Below, one piece after another: positions 1 to 12,879 of a DNA stretch of 64,000 nucleotides; position 1 is the first letter of the stretch; the number at the start of each line of letters is the position of its first letter. This DNA comes from Lineus longissimus (Eukaryota > Nemertea > Pilidiophora > Heteronemertea > Lineidae). The translations under genes were made by a program, and so were the position numbers. The stretch is taken from assembly GCF_910592395.1 (NCBI RefSeq), contig NC_088316.1, positions 8,372,001-8,436,000 on the forward strand. Reading direction: 5' to 3'. The notes beneath the pieces are model-generated. The model was not told the DNA's origin, did not search any database, and saw nothing but the letters and a program-made list of their open reading frames with translations.

Positions 1-3000
1 TTTTTTACCTGATGGGGGTCTTCCTTTTTTACCTGAAGGGGTCTTACTTTTTTATCTGATGGGGTCTTACTTTTTTATCTTAGAATTGTTCCGTCACGCC
101 CTGTAGGCAAGTAACGGTTAGATCGATTTCTTTGATTTTCTCAGGAGAGTTGGGTATTGATTAGTACAACATGCCTATGAAGTTTGAAGGAAATAGTTCA
201 ATGCCTTCTACGTTTTTTTGCAAGGGTCTTCCTTTTTTACCTGATGGGGGTCTTCCTTTTTTACCTGAAGGGGTCTTACTTTTTTACCTGATGGGGGTCT
301 TCCTTTTTTATCTTAGAATTGTTCCGTCACGCCCTGTAGGCAAGTAACGGTTGGATCAACTTCTTTGATTTCCTCAGGAGAGTTGGGTATTGATTAGTAC
401 AACATGCCTATGAAGTTTGAAGGAAATAGTTCAATGCCTTCTACGATTTTTTGCAAGGGTCTTCCTTTTTTACCTGATGGGGGTCTTCCTTTTTTACCTG
501 AAGGGGTCTTACTTTTTTACCTGATGGGGTCTTACTTTTTTATCTTAGAATTGTTCCGTCACGCCCTGTAGGCAAGTAACGGTTAGATCGATTTCTTTGA
601 TTTTCTCAGGAGAGTTGGGTATTGATTAGTACAACATGCCTATGAAGTTTGAAGGAAATAGTTCAATGCCTTCTACGTTTTTTTGCAAGGGTCTTCCTTT
701 TTTACCTGATGGGGTCTTCCTTTTTTACCTGAAGGGGTCTTACTTTTTTACCTGATGGGGGTCTTCCTTTTTTACCTGATGAGGTGTTACTTTTTTACCT
801 GACGGGGTGTGACTTTTTTATCTTAGAATTGTTCCGTCACGCCCTGTAGGCAAGTAACGGTTAGATCGACTTCTTTGATTTTCTCTGGAGAGTTGGGTAT
901 TGATTAGTACAACATGTCTATGAAATTTGAAGGAAATAGTTCAATGCCTTCTACGATTTTTTGCAAGGGTCTTCCTTTTTTTACCTGATGGGGTCTTAGT
1001 TTTTTACCTCAGAATTGTTACGTCACGCCCTGTAGGCAAGTAACGGTTAGATCGATTTCTTTGATTTTCTCAGGTGAGTTGGGTACTGATTAGTACAACA
1101 TGCCTATGAAATTTGAAGGAAATATTTCAATGCATTATACGATTTTTTGCAAGGGTCTTCCTTTTTTACCTGTTGGGGTCTTCCTTTTTCACCTGATGGG
1201 GTCTTACTTTTTACCTGATGGGGTCTTACTTTTTTATCTTAGAATTGTTCCGTCACGCCCTGTAGGCAAGTAACGGTTAGATCGATTTCTTTGATTTTCT
1301 CAGGTGAGTTGGGTACTGATTAGTACAACATGCCTATGAAATTTGAAGGAAATATTTCAATGCATTCTACGATTTTTTGTAGGGTCTTCCTTTTTTACCT
1401 GATGGGGTCTTACTTTTTTATCTTAGAATTGTTCCGTCACGCCCTGTAGGCAAGTAACGGTTAGATCGACTTCTTTGAATTTCTCAGGAGAGTTGGGTAT
1501 TGATTAGTACAACATGCCTATGAAGTTTCAAGGAAATAGTTCAATGCCTTCTACGATTTTTTGCAAGGGTCTTTCTTTTTTACCTGATGGGGTCTTACTT
1601 TTTTATCTTAGAATTGTTCCGGCACGCCCTGTAGGCAAGTAACGGTTAGATCGATTTCTTTGATTTTCTTAGGAGAGTTGGGTATTGATTAGTACAACAT
1701 GTCTATGAAATTTGAAGGAAATAGTTCAATGCCTTCTACGATTTTTTGCAAGGGTCTTCCTTTTTTTATCGATGGGGTCTTCCTTTTTTACCTGATGGGG
1801 TCTTACTTTTTTATCTTAGAATTGTTCCGGCACGCCCTGTAGGCAAGTAACGGTTAGATCGATTTCTTTGATTTTCTTAGGAGAGTTGGGTATTGATTAG
1901 TACAACATGCCTATGAAGTTTCAAGGAAATAGTTCAATGCCTTCTACGATTTTTTGCAAGGGTCTTCCTTTTTTTAGCTGATGGGGTCTTAGTTTTTTAC
2001 CTCAGAATTGTTACGTCATGCCCTGTAGGCAAGTAACGGTTGGATCGACTTCTTTGATTTCCTCAGGAGAGTTGGGTATTGATTAGTACAACATGCCTAT
2101 GAAGTTTGAAGGAAATAGTTCAATGCCTTCTACGATTTTTTGCAAGGGTCTTCCTTTTTTACCTGATGGGGGTCTTCCTTTTTTACCTGAAGGGGTCTTA
2201 CTTTTTTACCTGATGGGGTCTTACTTTTTTATCTTAGAATTGTTCCGTCACGCCCTGTAGGCAAGTAACGGTTAGATCGACTTCTTTGAATTTCTCAGGA
2301 GAGTTGGGTATTGATTAGTACAACATGCCTATGAAGTTTCAAGGAAATAGTTCAATGCCTTCTACGATTTTTTGCAAGGGTCCTTCTTTTTTACCTGTTG
2401 GGGTCTTCCTTTTTACCTGATAGGGTCTTACGTTTTTACCTGATGGGGTCTTACTTTTTTATCTTAGAATTGTTCCGTCACGCCCTGTAGGCAAGTAACG
2501 GTTAGATCGATTTCTTTGATTTTTTCAGGAGAGTTGGGTATTGATTAGTACAACATGCCTATGAAATTTGAAGGAAATAGTTCAATGCCTTCTACGATTT
2601 TTTGCAAGGGTCTTCCTTTTTTACCTGTTGGGGTCTTCCTTTTTCACCTGATGGGGTCTTACTTTTTACCTGATGGGGTCTTACTTTTTTATCTTAGAAT
2701 TGTTCCGTCACGCCCTGTAGGCAATATAGATCGATTTCTTTGATTTTCTTAGGAGAGTTGGGTATTAATTAACAACATGCCTATGAAATTTGAAGAAATA
2801 GTTCAATGCCTTCTGCGATTTTTTTGCAAGGGTCTTCCTTTTTTACCTGATGGGATCTTCCTTTTTTACCTGAAGGGGTCTTACTTTTTTATCTGATGGG
2901 GTCTTACTTTTTTATCTTAGAATTGTTCCGTCACGCCCTGTAGGCAAGTAACGGTTAGATCGATTTCTTTGATTTTCTCAGGAGAGTTGGGTATTGATTA

Positions 3001-6000
3001 GTACACCATGCCTATGAAGTTTGAAGGAAATAGTTCAATGCCTTCTACGTTTTTTTGCAAGGGTCTTCCTTTTTTACCTGATGGGGGTCTTCCTTTTTTA
3101 CCTGAAGGGGTCTTACTTTTTTACCTGATGGGGGTCTTCCTTTTTTATCTTAGAATTGTTGCGTCATGCCCTGTAGGCAAGTAACGGTTGGATCGACTTC
3201 TTTGATTTCCTCAGGAGAGTTGGGTATTGATTAGTACAACATGCCTATGAAGTTTGAAGGAAATAGTTCAATGCCTTCTACGATTTTTTGCAAGGGTCTT
3301 CCTTTTTTTACCTGATGGGGGTCTTCCTTTTTACCTGAAGGGGTCTTACTTTTTTATCTGATGGGGTCTTACTTTTTTATCTTAGAATTGTTCCGTCACG
3401 CCCTGTAGGCAAGTAACGGTTAGATCGATTTCTTTGATTTTCTCAGGAGAGTTGGGTATTGATTAGTACAACATGCCTATGAAGTTTGAAGGAAATAGTT
3501 CAATGCCTTCTACGTTTTTTTGCAAGGGTCTTCCTTTTTTACCTGATGGGGGTCTTCCTTTTTTACCTGAAGGGGTCTTACTTTTTTACCTGTTGGGGGT
3601 CTTCCTTTTTTATCTTAGAATTGTTCCGTCACGCCCTGTAGGCAAGTAACGGTTGGATCGACTTCTTTGATTTCCTCAGGAGAGTTGGGTATTGATTAGT
3701 ACAACATGCCTATGAAGTTTGAAGGAAATAGTTCAATGCCTTCTACGATTTTTTGCAAGGGTCTTCCTTTTTTACCTGATGGGGGTCTTCCTTTTTTACC
3801 TGAAGGGGTCTTACTTTTTTACCTGATGGGGTCTTACTTTTTTATCTTAGAATTGTTCCGTCACGCCCTGTAGGCAAGTAACGGTTAGATCGATTTCTTT
3901 GATTTTCTCAGGAGAGTTGGGTATTGATTAGTACAACATGCCTATGAAGTTTGAAGGAAATAGTTCAATGCCTTCTACGTTTTTTTGCAAGGGTCTTCCT
4001 TTTTTACCTGATGGGGTCTTCCTTTTTTACCTGAAGGGGTCTTACTTTTTTACCTGATGGGGGTCTTCCTTTTTTACCTGATGAGGTGTTACTTTTTTAC
4101 CTGACGGGGTGTGACTTTTTTATCTTAGAATTGTTCCGTCACGCCCTGTAGGCAAGTAACGGTTAGATCGACTTCTTTGATTTTCTCTGGAGAGTTGGGT
4201 ATTGATTAGTACAACATGTCTATGAAATTTGAAGGAAATAGTTCAATGCCTTCTACGATTTTTTGCAAGGGTCTTCCTTTTTTTACCTGATGGGGTCTTA
4301 GTTTTTTACCTCAGAATTGTTACGTCACGCCCTGTAGGCAAGTAACGGTTAGATCGATTTCTTTGATTTTCTCAGGTGAGTTGGGTACTGATTAGTACAA
4401 CATGCCTATGAAATTTGAAGGAAATATTTCAATGCATTATACGATTTTTTGCAAGGGTCTTCCTTTTTTACCTGTTGGGGTCTTCCTTTTTCACCTGATG
4501 GGGTCTTACTTTTTACCTGATGGGGTCTTACTTTTTTATCTTAGAATTGTTCCGTCACGCCCTGTAGGCAAGTAACGGTTAGATCGATTTCTTTGATTTT
4601 CTCAGGTGAGTTGGGTACTGATTAGTACAACATGCCTATGAAATTTGAAGGAAATATTTCAATGCATTCTACGATTTTTTGTAGGGTCTTCCTTTTTTAC
4701 CTGATGGGGTCTTACTTTTTTATCTTAGAATTGTTCCGTCACGCCCTGTAGGCAAGTAACGGTTAGATCGACTTCTTTGAATTTCTCAGGAGAGTTGGGT
4801 ATTGATTAGTACAACATGCCTATGAAGTTTCAAGGAAATAGTTCAATGCCTTCTACGATTTTTTGCAAGGGTCTTCCTTTTTTACCTGATGGGGTCTTAC
4901 TTTTTTATCTTAGAATTGTTCCGTCACGCCCTGTAGGCAAGTAACGGTTAGATCGATTTCTTTGATTTTCTTAGGAGAGTTGGGTATTGATTAGTACAAC
5001 ATGTCTATGAAATTTGAAGGAAATAGTTCAATGCCTTCTACGATTTTTTGCAAGGGTCTTCCTTTTTTACCTGATGGGGTCTTCCTTTTTTACCTGATGG
5101 GGTCTTACTTTTTTACCTTAGAATTGTTCCGGCACGCCCTGTAGGCAAGTAACGGTTAGATCGATTTCTTTGATTTTCTTAGGAGAGTTGGGTATTGATT
5201 AGTACAACATGCCTATGAAGTTTCAAGGAAATAGTTCAATGCCTTCTACGATTTTTTGCAAGGGTCTTCCTTTTTTTAGCTGATGGGGTCTTAGTTTTTT
5301 ACCTCAGAATTGTTACGTCATGCCCTGTAGGCAAGTAACGGTTGGATCGACTTCTTTGATTTCCTCAGGAGAGTTGGGTATTGATTAGTACAACATGCCT
5401 ATGAAGTTTGAAGGAAATAGTTCAATGCCTTCTACGATTTTTTGCAAGGGTCTTCCTTTTTTACCTGATGGGGGTCTTCCTTTTTTACCTGAAGGGGTCT
5501 TACTTTTTTACCTGATGGGGTCTTACTTTTTTATCTTAGAATTGTTCCGTCACGCCCTGTAGGCAAGTAACGGTTAGATCGACTTCTTTGAATTTCTCAG
5601 GAGAGTTGGGTATTGATTAGTACAACATGCCTATGAAGTTTCAAGGAAATAGTTCAATGCCTTCTACGATTTTTTCCAAGGGTCTTCCTTTTTTACCTGA
5701 TGGGGTCTTCCTTTTTTACCTGATGAGGTCTTACTTTTTTATCTTAGAATTGTTCCGGCACGCCCTGTAGGCAAGTAACGGTTAGATCGATTTCTTTGAT
5801 TTTCTCAGGAGAGTTGGGTATTGATTAGTAGAACATGCCTATGAAATTTGAAGGAAATAGTTCAATGCCTTCTACGATTTTTTGCAAGGGTCTTCCTTTT
5901 TTACCTGATGGGGTCTTACTTTTTTATCTTAGAATTGTTCCGGCACGCCCTGTAGGCAAGTAACGGTTAGATCGACTTCTTTGAATTTCTCAGGAGAGTT

Positions 6001-9000
6001 GGGTATTGATTAGTACAACATGCCTATGAAGTTTCAAGGAAATAGTTCAATGCCTTCTACGATTTTTTGCAAGGGTCCTTCTTTTTTACCTGTTGGGGTC
6101 TTCCTTTTTACCTGATAGGGTCTTACGTTTTTACCTGATGGGGTCTTACTTTTTTATCTTAGAATTGTTCCGTCACGCCCTGTAGGCAAGTAACGGTTAG
6201 ATCGATTTCTTTGATTTTTTCAGGAGAGTTGGGTATTGATTAGTACAACATGCCTATGAAATTTGAAGGAAATAGTTCAATGCCTTCTACGATTTTTTGC
6301 AAGGGTCTTCCTTTTTTACCTGTTGGGGTCTTCCTTTTTCACCTGATGGGGTCTTACTTTTTACCTGATGGGGTCTTCCTTTTTTACCTGATGGGGTCTT
6401 ACTTTTTTATCTTAGAATTGTTCCGTCACGCCCTGTAGGCAATATAGATCGATTTCTTTGATTTTCTTAGGAGAGTTGGGTATTAATTAACAACATGCCT
6501 ATGAAATTTGAAGAAATAGTTCAATGCCTTCTGCGATTTTTTTGCAAGGGTCTTCCTTTTTTACCTGATGGGATCTTCCTTTTTTACCTGAAGGGGTCTT
6601 ACTTTTTTATCTGATGGGGTCTTACTTTTTTATCTTAGAATTGTTCCGTCACGCCCTGTAGGCAAGTAACGGTTAGATCGATTTCTTTGATTTTCTCAGG
6701 AGAGTTGGGTATTGATTAGTACACCATGCCTATGAAGTTTGAAGGAAATAGTTCAATGCCTTCTACGTTTTTTTGCAAGGGTCTTCCTTTTTTACCTGAT
6801 GGGGGTCTTCCTTTTTTACCTGAAGGGGTCTTACTTTTTTACCTGATGGGGGTCTTCCTTTTTTATCTTAGAATTGTTGCGTCATGCCCTGTAGGCAAGT
6901 AACGGTTGGATCGACTTCTTTGATTTCCTCAGGAGAGTTGGGTATTGATTAGTACAACATGCCTATGAAGTTTGAAGGAAATAGTTCAATGCCTTCTACG
7001 ATTTTTTGCAAGGGTCTTCCTTTTTTTACCTGATGGGGGTCTTCCTTTTTACCTGAAGGGGTCTTACTTTTTTATCTGATGGGGTCTTACTTTTTTATCT
7101 TAGAATTGTTCCGTCACGCCCTGTAGGCAAGTAACGGTTAGATCGATTTCTTTGATTTTCTCAGGAGAGTTGGGTATTGATTAGTACAACATGCCTATGA
7201 AGTTTGAAGGAAATAGTTCAATGCCTTCTACGTTTTTTTGCAAGGGTCTTCCTTTTTTACCTGATGGGGGTCTTCCTTTTTTACCTGAAGGGGTCTTACT
7301 TTTTTACCTGATGGGGGTCTTCCTTTTTTATCTTAGAATTGTTCCGTCACGCCCTGTAGGCAAGTAACGGTTGGATCGACTTCTTTGATTTCCTCAGGAG
7401 AGTTGGGTATTGATTAGTACAACATGCCTATGAAGTTTGAAGGAAATAGTTCAATGCCTTCTACGATTTTTTGCAAGGGTCTTCCTTTTTTACCTGATGG
7501 GGGTCTTCCTTTTTTACCTGAAGGGGTCTTACTTTTTTACCTGATGGGGTCTTACTTTTTTATCTTAGAATTGTTCCGTCACGCCCTGTAGGCAAGTAAC
7601 GGTTAGATCGATTTCTTTGATTTTCTCAGGAGAGTTGGGTATTGATTAGTACAACATGCCTATGAAGTTTGAAGGAAATAGTTCAATGCCTTCTACGTTT
7701 TTTTGCAAGGGTCTTCCTTTTTTACCTGATGGGGTCTTCCTTTTTTACCTGAAGGGGTCTTACTTTTTTACCTGATGGGGGTCTTCCTTTTTTACCTGAT
7801 GAGGTGTTACTTTTTTACCTGACGGGGTGTGACTTTTTTATCTTAGAATTGTTCCGTCACGCCCTGTAGGCAAGTAACGGTTAGATCGACTTCTTTGATT
7901 TTCTCTGGAGAGTTGGGTATTGATTAGTACAACATGTCTATGAAATTTGAAGGAAATAGTTCAATGCCTTCTACGATTTTTTGCAAGGGTCTTCCTTTTT
8001 TTACCTGATGGGGTCTTAGTTTTTTACCTCAGAATTGTTACGTCACGCCCTGTAGGCAAGTAACGGTTAGATCGATTTCTTTGATTTTCTCAGGTGAGTT
8101 GGGTACTGATTAGTACAACATGCCTATGAAATTTGAAGGAAATATTTCAATGCATTATACGATTTTTTGCAAGGGTCTTCCTTTTTTACCTGTTGGGGTC
8201 TTCCTTTTTCACCTGATGGGGTCTTACTTTTTACCTGATGGGGTCTTACTTTTTTATCTTAGAATTGTTCCGTCACGCCCTGTAGGCAAGTAACGGTTAG
8301 ATCGATTTCTTTGATTTTCTTAGGTGAGTTGGGTACTGATTAGTACAACATGCCTATGAAATTTGAAGGAAATATTTCAATGCATTCTACGATTTTTTGT
8401 AGGGTCTTCCTTTTTTACCTGATGGGGTCTTACTTTTTTATCTTAGAATTGTTCCGTCACGCCCTGTAGGCAAGTAACGGTTAGATCGACTTCTTTGAAT
8501 TTCTCAGGAGAGTTGGGTATTGATTAGTACAACATGCCTATGAAGTTTCAAGGAAATAGTTCAATGCCTTCTACGATTTTTTGCAAGGGTCTTCCTTTTT
8601 TACCTGATGGGGTCTTACTTTTTTATCTTAGAATTGTTCCGGCACGCCCTGTAGGCAAGTAACGGTTAGATCGATTTCTTTGATTTTCTTAGGAGAGTTG
8701 GGTATTGATTAGTACAACATGTCTATGAAATTTGAAGGAAATAGTTCAATGCCTTCTACGATTTTTTGCAAGGGTCTTCCTTTTTTACCTGATGGGGTCT
8801 TCCTTTTTTACCTGATGGGGTCTTACTTTTTTACCTTAGAATTGTTCCGGCACGCCCTGTAGGCAAGTAACGGTTAGATCGATTTCTTTGATTTTCTTAG
8901 GAGAGTTGGGTATTGATTAGTACAACATGCCTATGAAGTTTCAAGGAAATAGTTCAATGCCTTCTACGATTTTTTGCAAGGGTCTTCCTTTTTTTAGCTG

Positions 9001-9866
9001 ATGGGGTCTTAGTTTTTTACCTCAGAATTGTTACGTCATGCCCTGTAGGCAAGTAACGGTTGGATCGACTTCTTTGATTTCCTCAGGAGAGTTGGGTATT
9101 GATTAGTACAACATGCCTATGAAGTTTGAAGGAAATAGTTCAATGCCTTCTACGATTTTTTGCAAGGGTCTTCCTTTTTTACCTGATGGGGGTCTTCCTT
9201 TTTTACCTGAAGGGGTCTTACTTTTTTACCTGATGGGGTCTTACTTTTTTATCTTAGAATTGTTCCGTCACGCCCTGTAGGCAAGTAACGGTTAGATCGA
9301 CTTCTTTGAATTTCTCAGGAGAGTTGGGTATTGATTAGTACAACATGCCTATGAAGTTTCAAGGAAATAGTTCAATGCCTTCTACGATTTTTTCCAAGGG
9401 TCTTCCTTTTTTACCTGATGGGGTCTTCCTTTTTTACCTGATGAGGTCTTACTTTTTTATCTTAGAATTGTTCCGGCACGCCCTGTAGGCAAGTAACGGT
9501 TAGATCGATTTCTTTGATTTTCTCAGGAGAGTTGGGTATTGATTAGTAGAACATGCCTATGAAATTTGAAGGAAATAGTTCAATGCCTTCTACGATTTTT
9601 TGCAAGGGTCTTCCTTTTTTACCTGATGGGGTCTTACTTTTTTATCTTAGAATTGTTCCGGCACGCCCTGTAGGCAAGTAACGGTTAGATCGATTTCTTT
9701 GATTTTCTTAGGAGAGTTGGGTATTGATTAGTACAACATGTCTATGAAATTTGAAGGAAATAGTTCAATGCCTTCTACGATTTTTTGCAAGGGTCTTCCT
9801 TTTTTACCTGATGGGGTCTTCCTTTTTTACCTGATGGGGTCTTACTTTTTTACCTTAGAATTGTTC
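1..9866 (+). repeat. Large direct duplication, copy 1
   Basis: This block matches 19810-29698 at a constant offset of 19,809 bp, which becomes 19,832 bp after a single 23-bp minirepeat gain in the second copy near 22490. Rare variants shared at the same offset include TTGGATCAAC (351 and 20160) and an ATCGATGGGG interruption of a minirepeat (about 1768 and 21577). These are absent from the neighbouring higher-order repeats, so the block was copied as a unit after they had diverged. A few point differences exist, for example near 1571 and 4828. Confidence 0.85.
3400..7117 (+). repeat. Representative 3,718-bp higher-order repeat (17 monomers)
   Basis: Private monomer variants recur at a fixed 3,718-bp spacing. 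A variant reading GTACACCATG in place of GTACAACATG is at 3001, 6719, 22833 and 26551 (3001 to 6719 and 22833 to 26551 are both 3,718 bp). Counting the conserved CCCTGTAGG core gives 17 monomers in this copy. The preceding copy (about 100-3400) has 15 monomers in about 3,300 bp and lacks two monomers present near 5640-5950. This is a higher-order repeat structure like that of centromeric or other large satellites. Confidence 0.85.
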
Positions 9867-12800
9867 CGTCACGCCCTGTAGGCAAGTAACGGTTAGATCG
9901 ATTTCTTTGATTTTTTCAGGAGAGTTGGGTATTGATTAGTACAACATGCCTATGAAATTTGAAGGAAATAGTTCAATGCCTTCTACGATTTTTTGCAAGG
10001 GTCTTCCTTTTTTACCTGTTGGGGTCTTCCTTTTTCACCTGATGGGGTCTTACTTTTTACCTGATGGGGTCTTCCTTTTTTACCTGATGGGGTCTTACTT
10101 TTTTATCTTAGAATTGTTCCGTCACGCCCTGTAGGCAATATAGATCGATTTCTTTGATTTTCTTAGGAGAGTTGGGTATTAATTAACAACATGCCTATGA
10201 AATTTGAAGAAATAGTTCAATGCCTTCTGCGATTTTTTTGCAAAGGTCTTCCTTTTTTACCTGATGGGATCTTCCTTTTTTACCTGATGGGGTCTTCCTT
10301 TTTACCTGATGGGGTCTTCCTTTTTTACCTGATGGGGTTTTACTTTTTTATCTAAGAATTGTTACGTCACGCCCTGTAGGTAAGTAACGGTTAGATCGAT
10401 TTCTTTGATTTTCTCAGGAGAGTTGGGTATTGATTACTACAACATGCCTATGAAATTTGAAGGAAATAGTTCAATGCCTTCTACGATTTTTTTCAAGGGT
10501 CTTCTTTTTTTACCTGTTGGGGTCTTCCTTTTTCACCTGATGGGGTCTTACTTTTTACCTGATGGGGTCTTACTTTTTTATCTTAGAATTGTTCCGTCAC
10601 GCCCTGTAGGCAAGTAACGGTTAGATCGATTTCTTTGATTTTCTTAGGAGAGTTGGGTATTGATTAGTACAACATGTCTATGAAATTTGAAGGAAATAGT
10701 TCAATGCCTTCTACGATTTTTTGCAAGGGTCTTCCTTTTTTTACCTGATGGGGTCTTAGTTTTTTACCTCAGAATTGTTGCGTCATGCCCTGTAGGCAAG
10801 TAACGGTTGGATCGACTTCTTTGATTTTCTCAGGAGAGTTGGGTATTGATTAGTACAACATGCCTATGAAGTTTCAAGGAAATAGTTCAATGCCTTCTAC
10901 GATTTTTTGCAAGGGTCTTCCTTTTTTTACCTGATGGGGGTCTTCCTTTTTTACCTGAAGGGGTCTTACTTTTTTATCTGATGGGGTCTTACTTTTTTAT
11001 CTTAGAATTGTTCCGTCACGCCCTGTAGGCAAGTAACGGTTAGATCGATTTCTTTGATTTTCTCAGGAGAGTTGGGTATTGATTAGTACAACATGCCTAT
11101 GAAGTTTGAAGGAAATAGTTCAATGCCTTCTACGTTTTTTTGCAAGGGTCTTCCTTTTTTATCTTAGAATTGTTCCGTCACGCCCTGTAGGCAAGTAACG
11201 GTTAGATCGATTTCTTTGATTTTTTCAGGAGAGTTGGGTATTGATTAGTACAACATGCCTATGAAATTTGAAGGAAATAGTTCAATGCCTTCTACGATTT
11301 TTTGCAAGGGTCCTTCTTTTTTACCTGTTGGGGTCTTCCTTTTTACCTGATAGGGTCTTACTTTTTTACCTGATGGGTCTTACTTTTTTATCTTAGAATT
11401 GTTCCGTCACGCCCTGTAGGCAAGTAACGGTTGGATCGACTTCTTTGATTTCCTCAGGAGAGTTGGGTATTGATTAGTACAACATGCCTATGAAGTTTAA
11501 AGGAAATAGTTCAATGCCTTCTACGATTTTTTGCAAGGGTCTTCCTTTTTTACCTGATGGGGTCTTCCTTTTTTACCTGAAGGGGTCTTACTTTTTTACC
11601 TGATGGGGTCTTACTTTTTTATCTTAGAATTGTTCCGTCACGCCCTGTAGGCAAGTAACGGTTAGATCGATTTCTTTGATTTTCTCAGGAGAGTTGGGTA
11701 TTGATTAGTACAACATGCCTATGAAGTTTGAAGGAAATAGTTCAATGCCTTCTACGTTTTTTTGCAAGGGTCTTCCTTTTTTACCTGATGGGGTCTTCCT
11801 TTTTTACCTGAAGGGGTCTTACTTTTTTACCTGATGGGGGTCTTCCTTTTTTACCTGATGAGGTGTTACTTTTTTACCTGATGGGGTGTGACTTTTTTAT
11901 CTTAGAATTGTTCCGTCACGCCCTGTAGGCAAGTAACGGTTAGATCGACTTCTTTGATTTTCTCTGGAGAGTTGGGTATTGATTAGTACAACATGTCTAT
12001 GAAATTTGAAGGAAATAGTTCAATGCCTTCTACGATTTTTTGCAAGGGTCTTCCTTTTTTTACCTGATGGGGTCTTAGTTTTTTACCTCAGAATTGTTAC
12101 GTCACGCCCTGTAGGCAAGTAACGGTTAGATCGATTTCTTTGATTTTCTCAGGTGAGTTGGGTACTGATTAGTACAACATGCCTATGAAATTTGAAGGAA
12201 ATATTTCAATGCATTATACGATTTTTTGCAAGGGTCTTCCTTTTTTACCTGTTGGGGTCTTCCTTTTTCACCTGATGGGGTCTTACTTTTTACCTGATGG
12301 GGTCTTACTTTTTTATCTTAGAATTGTTCCGTCACGCCCTGTAGGCAAGTAACGGTTAGATCGATTTCTTTGATTTTCTCAGGTGAGTTGGGTACTGATT
12401 AGTACAACATGCCTATGAAATTTGAAGGAAATATTTCAATGCATTCTACGATTTTTTGTAGGGTCTTCCTTTTTTACCTGATGGGGTCTTACTTTTTTAT
12501 CTTAGAATTGTTCCGTCACGCCCTGTAGGCAAGTAACGGTTAGATCGACTTCTTTGATTTTCTCAGGAGAGTTGGGTATTGATTAGTACAACATGCCTAT
12601 GAAGTTTCAAGGAAATAGTTCAATGCCTTCTACGATTTTTTGCAAGGGTCTTCCTTTTTTACCTGATGGGGTCTTACTTTTTTATCTTAGAATTGTTCCG
12701 GCACGCCCTGTAGGCAAGTAACGGTTAGATCGATTTCTTTGATTTTCTTAGGAGAGTTGGGTATTGATTAGTACAACATGTCTATGAAATTTGAAGGAAA

Positions 12801-12879
12801 TAGTTCAATGCCTTCTACGATTTTTTGCAAGGGTCTTCCTTTTTTTACCTGATGGGGTCTTAGTTTTTTACCTCAGAAT

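Noticed and set aside
768-830. Hammerhead ribozyme core (CTGATGAG) in some monomers
   Set aside because: Only the CUGAUGA part occurs, in a minority of monomers. I could not find the paired GAAA core and closing stems.
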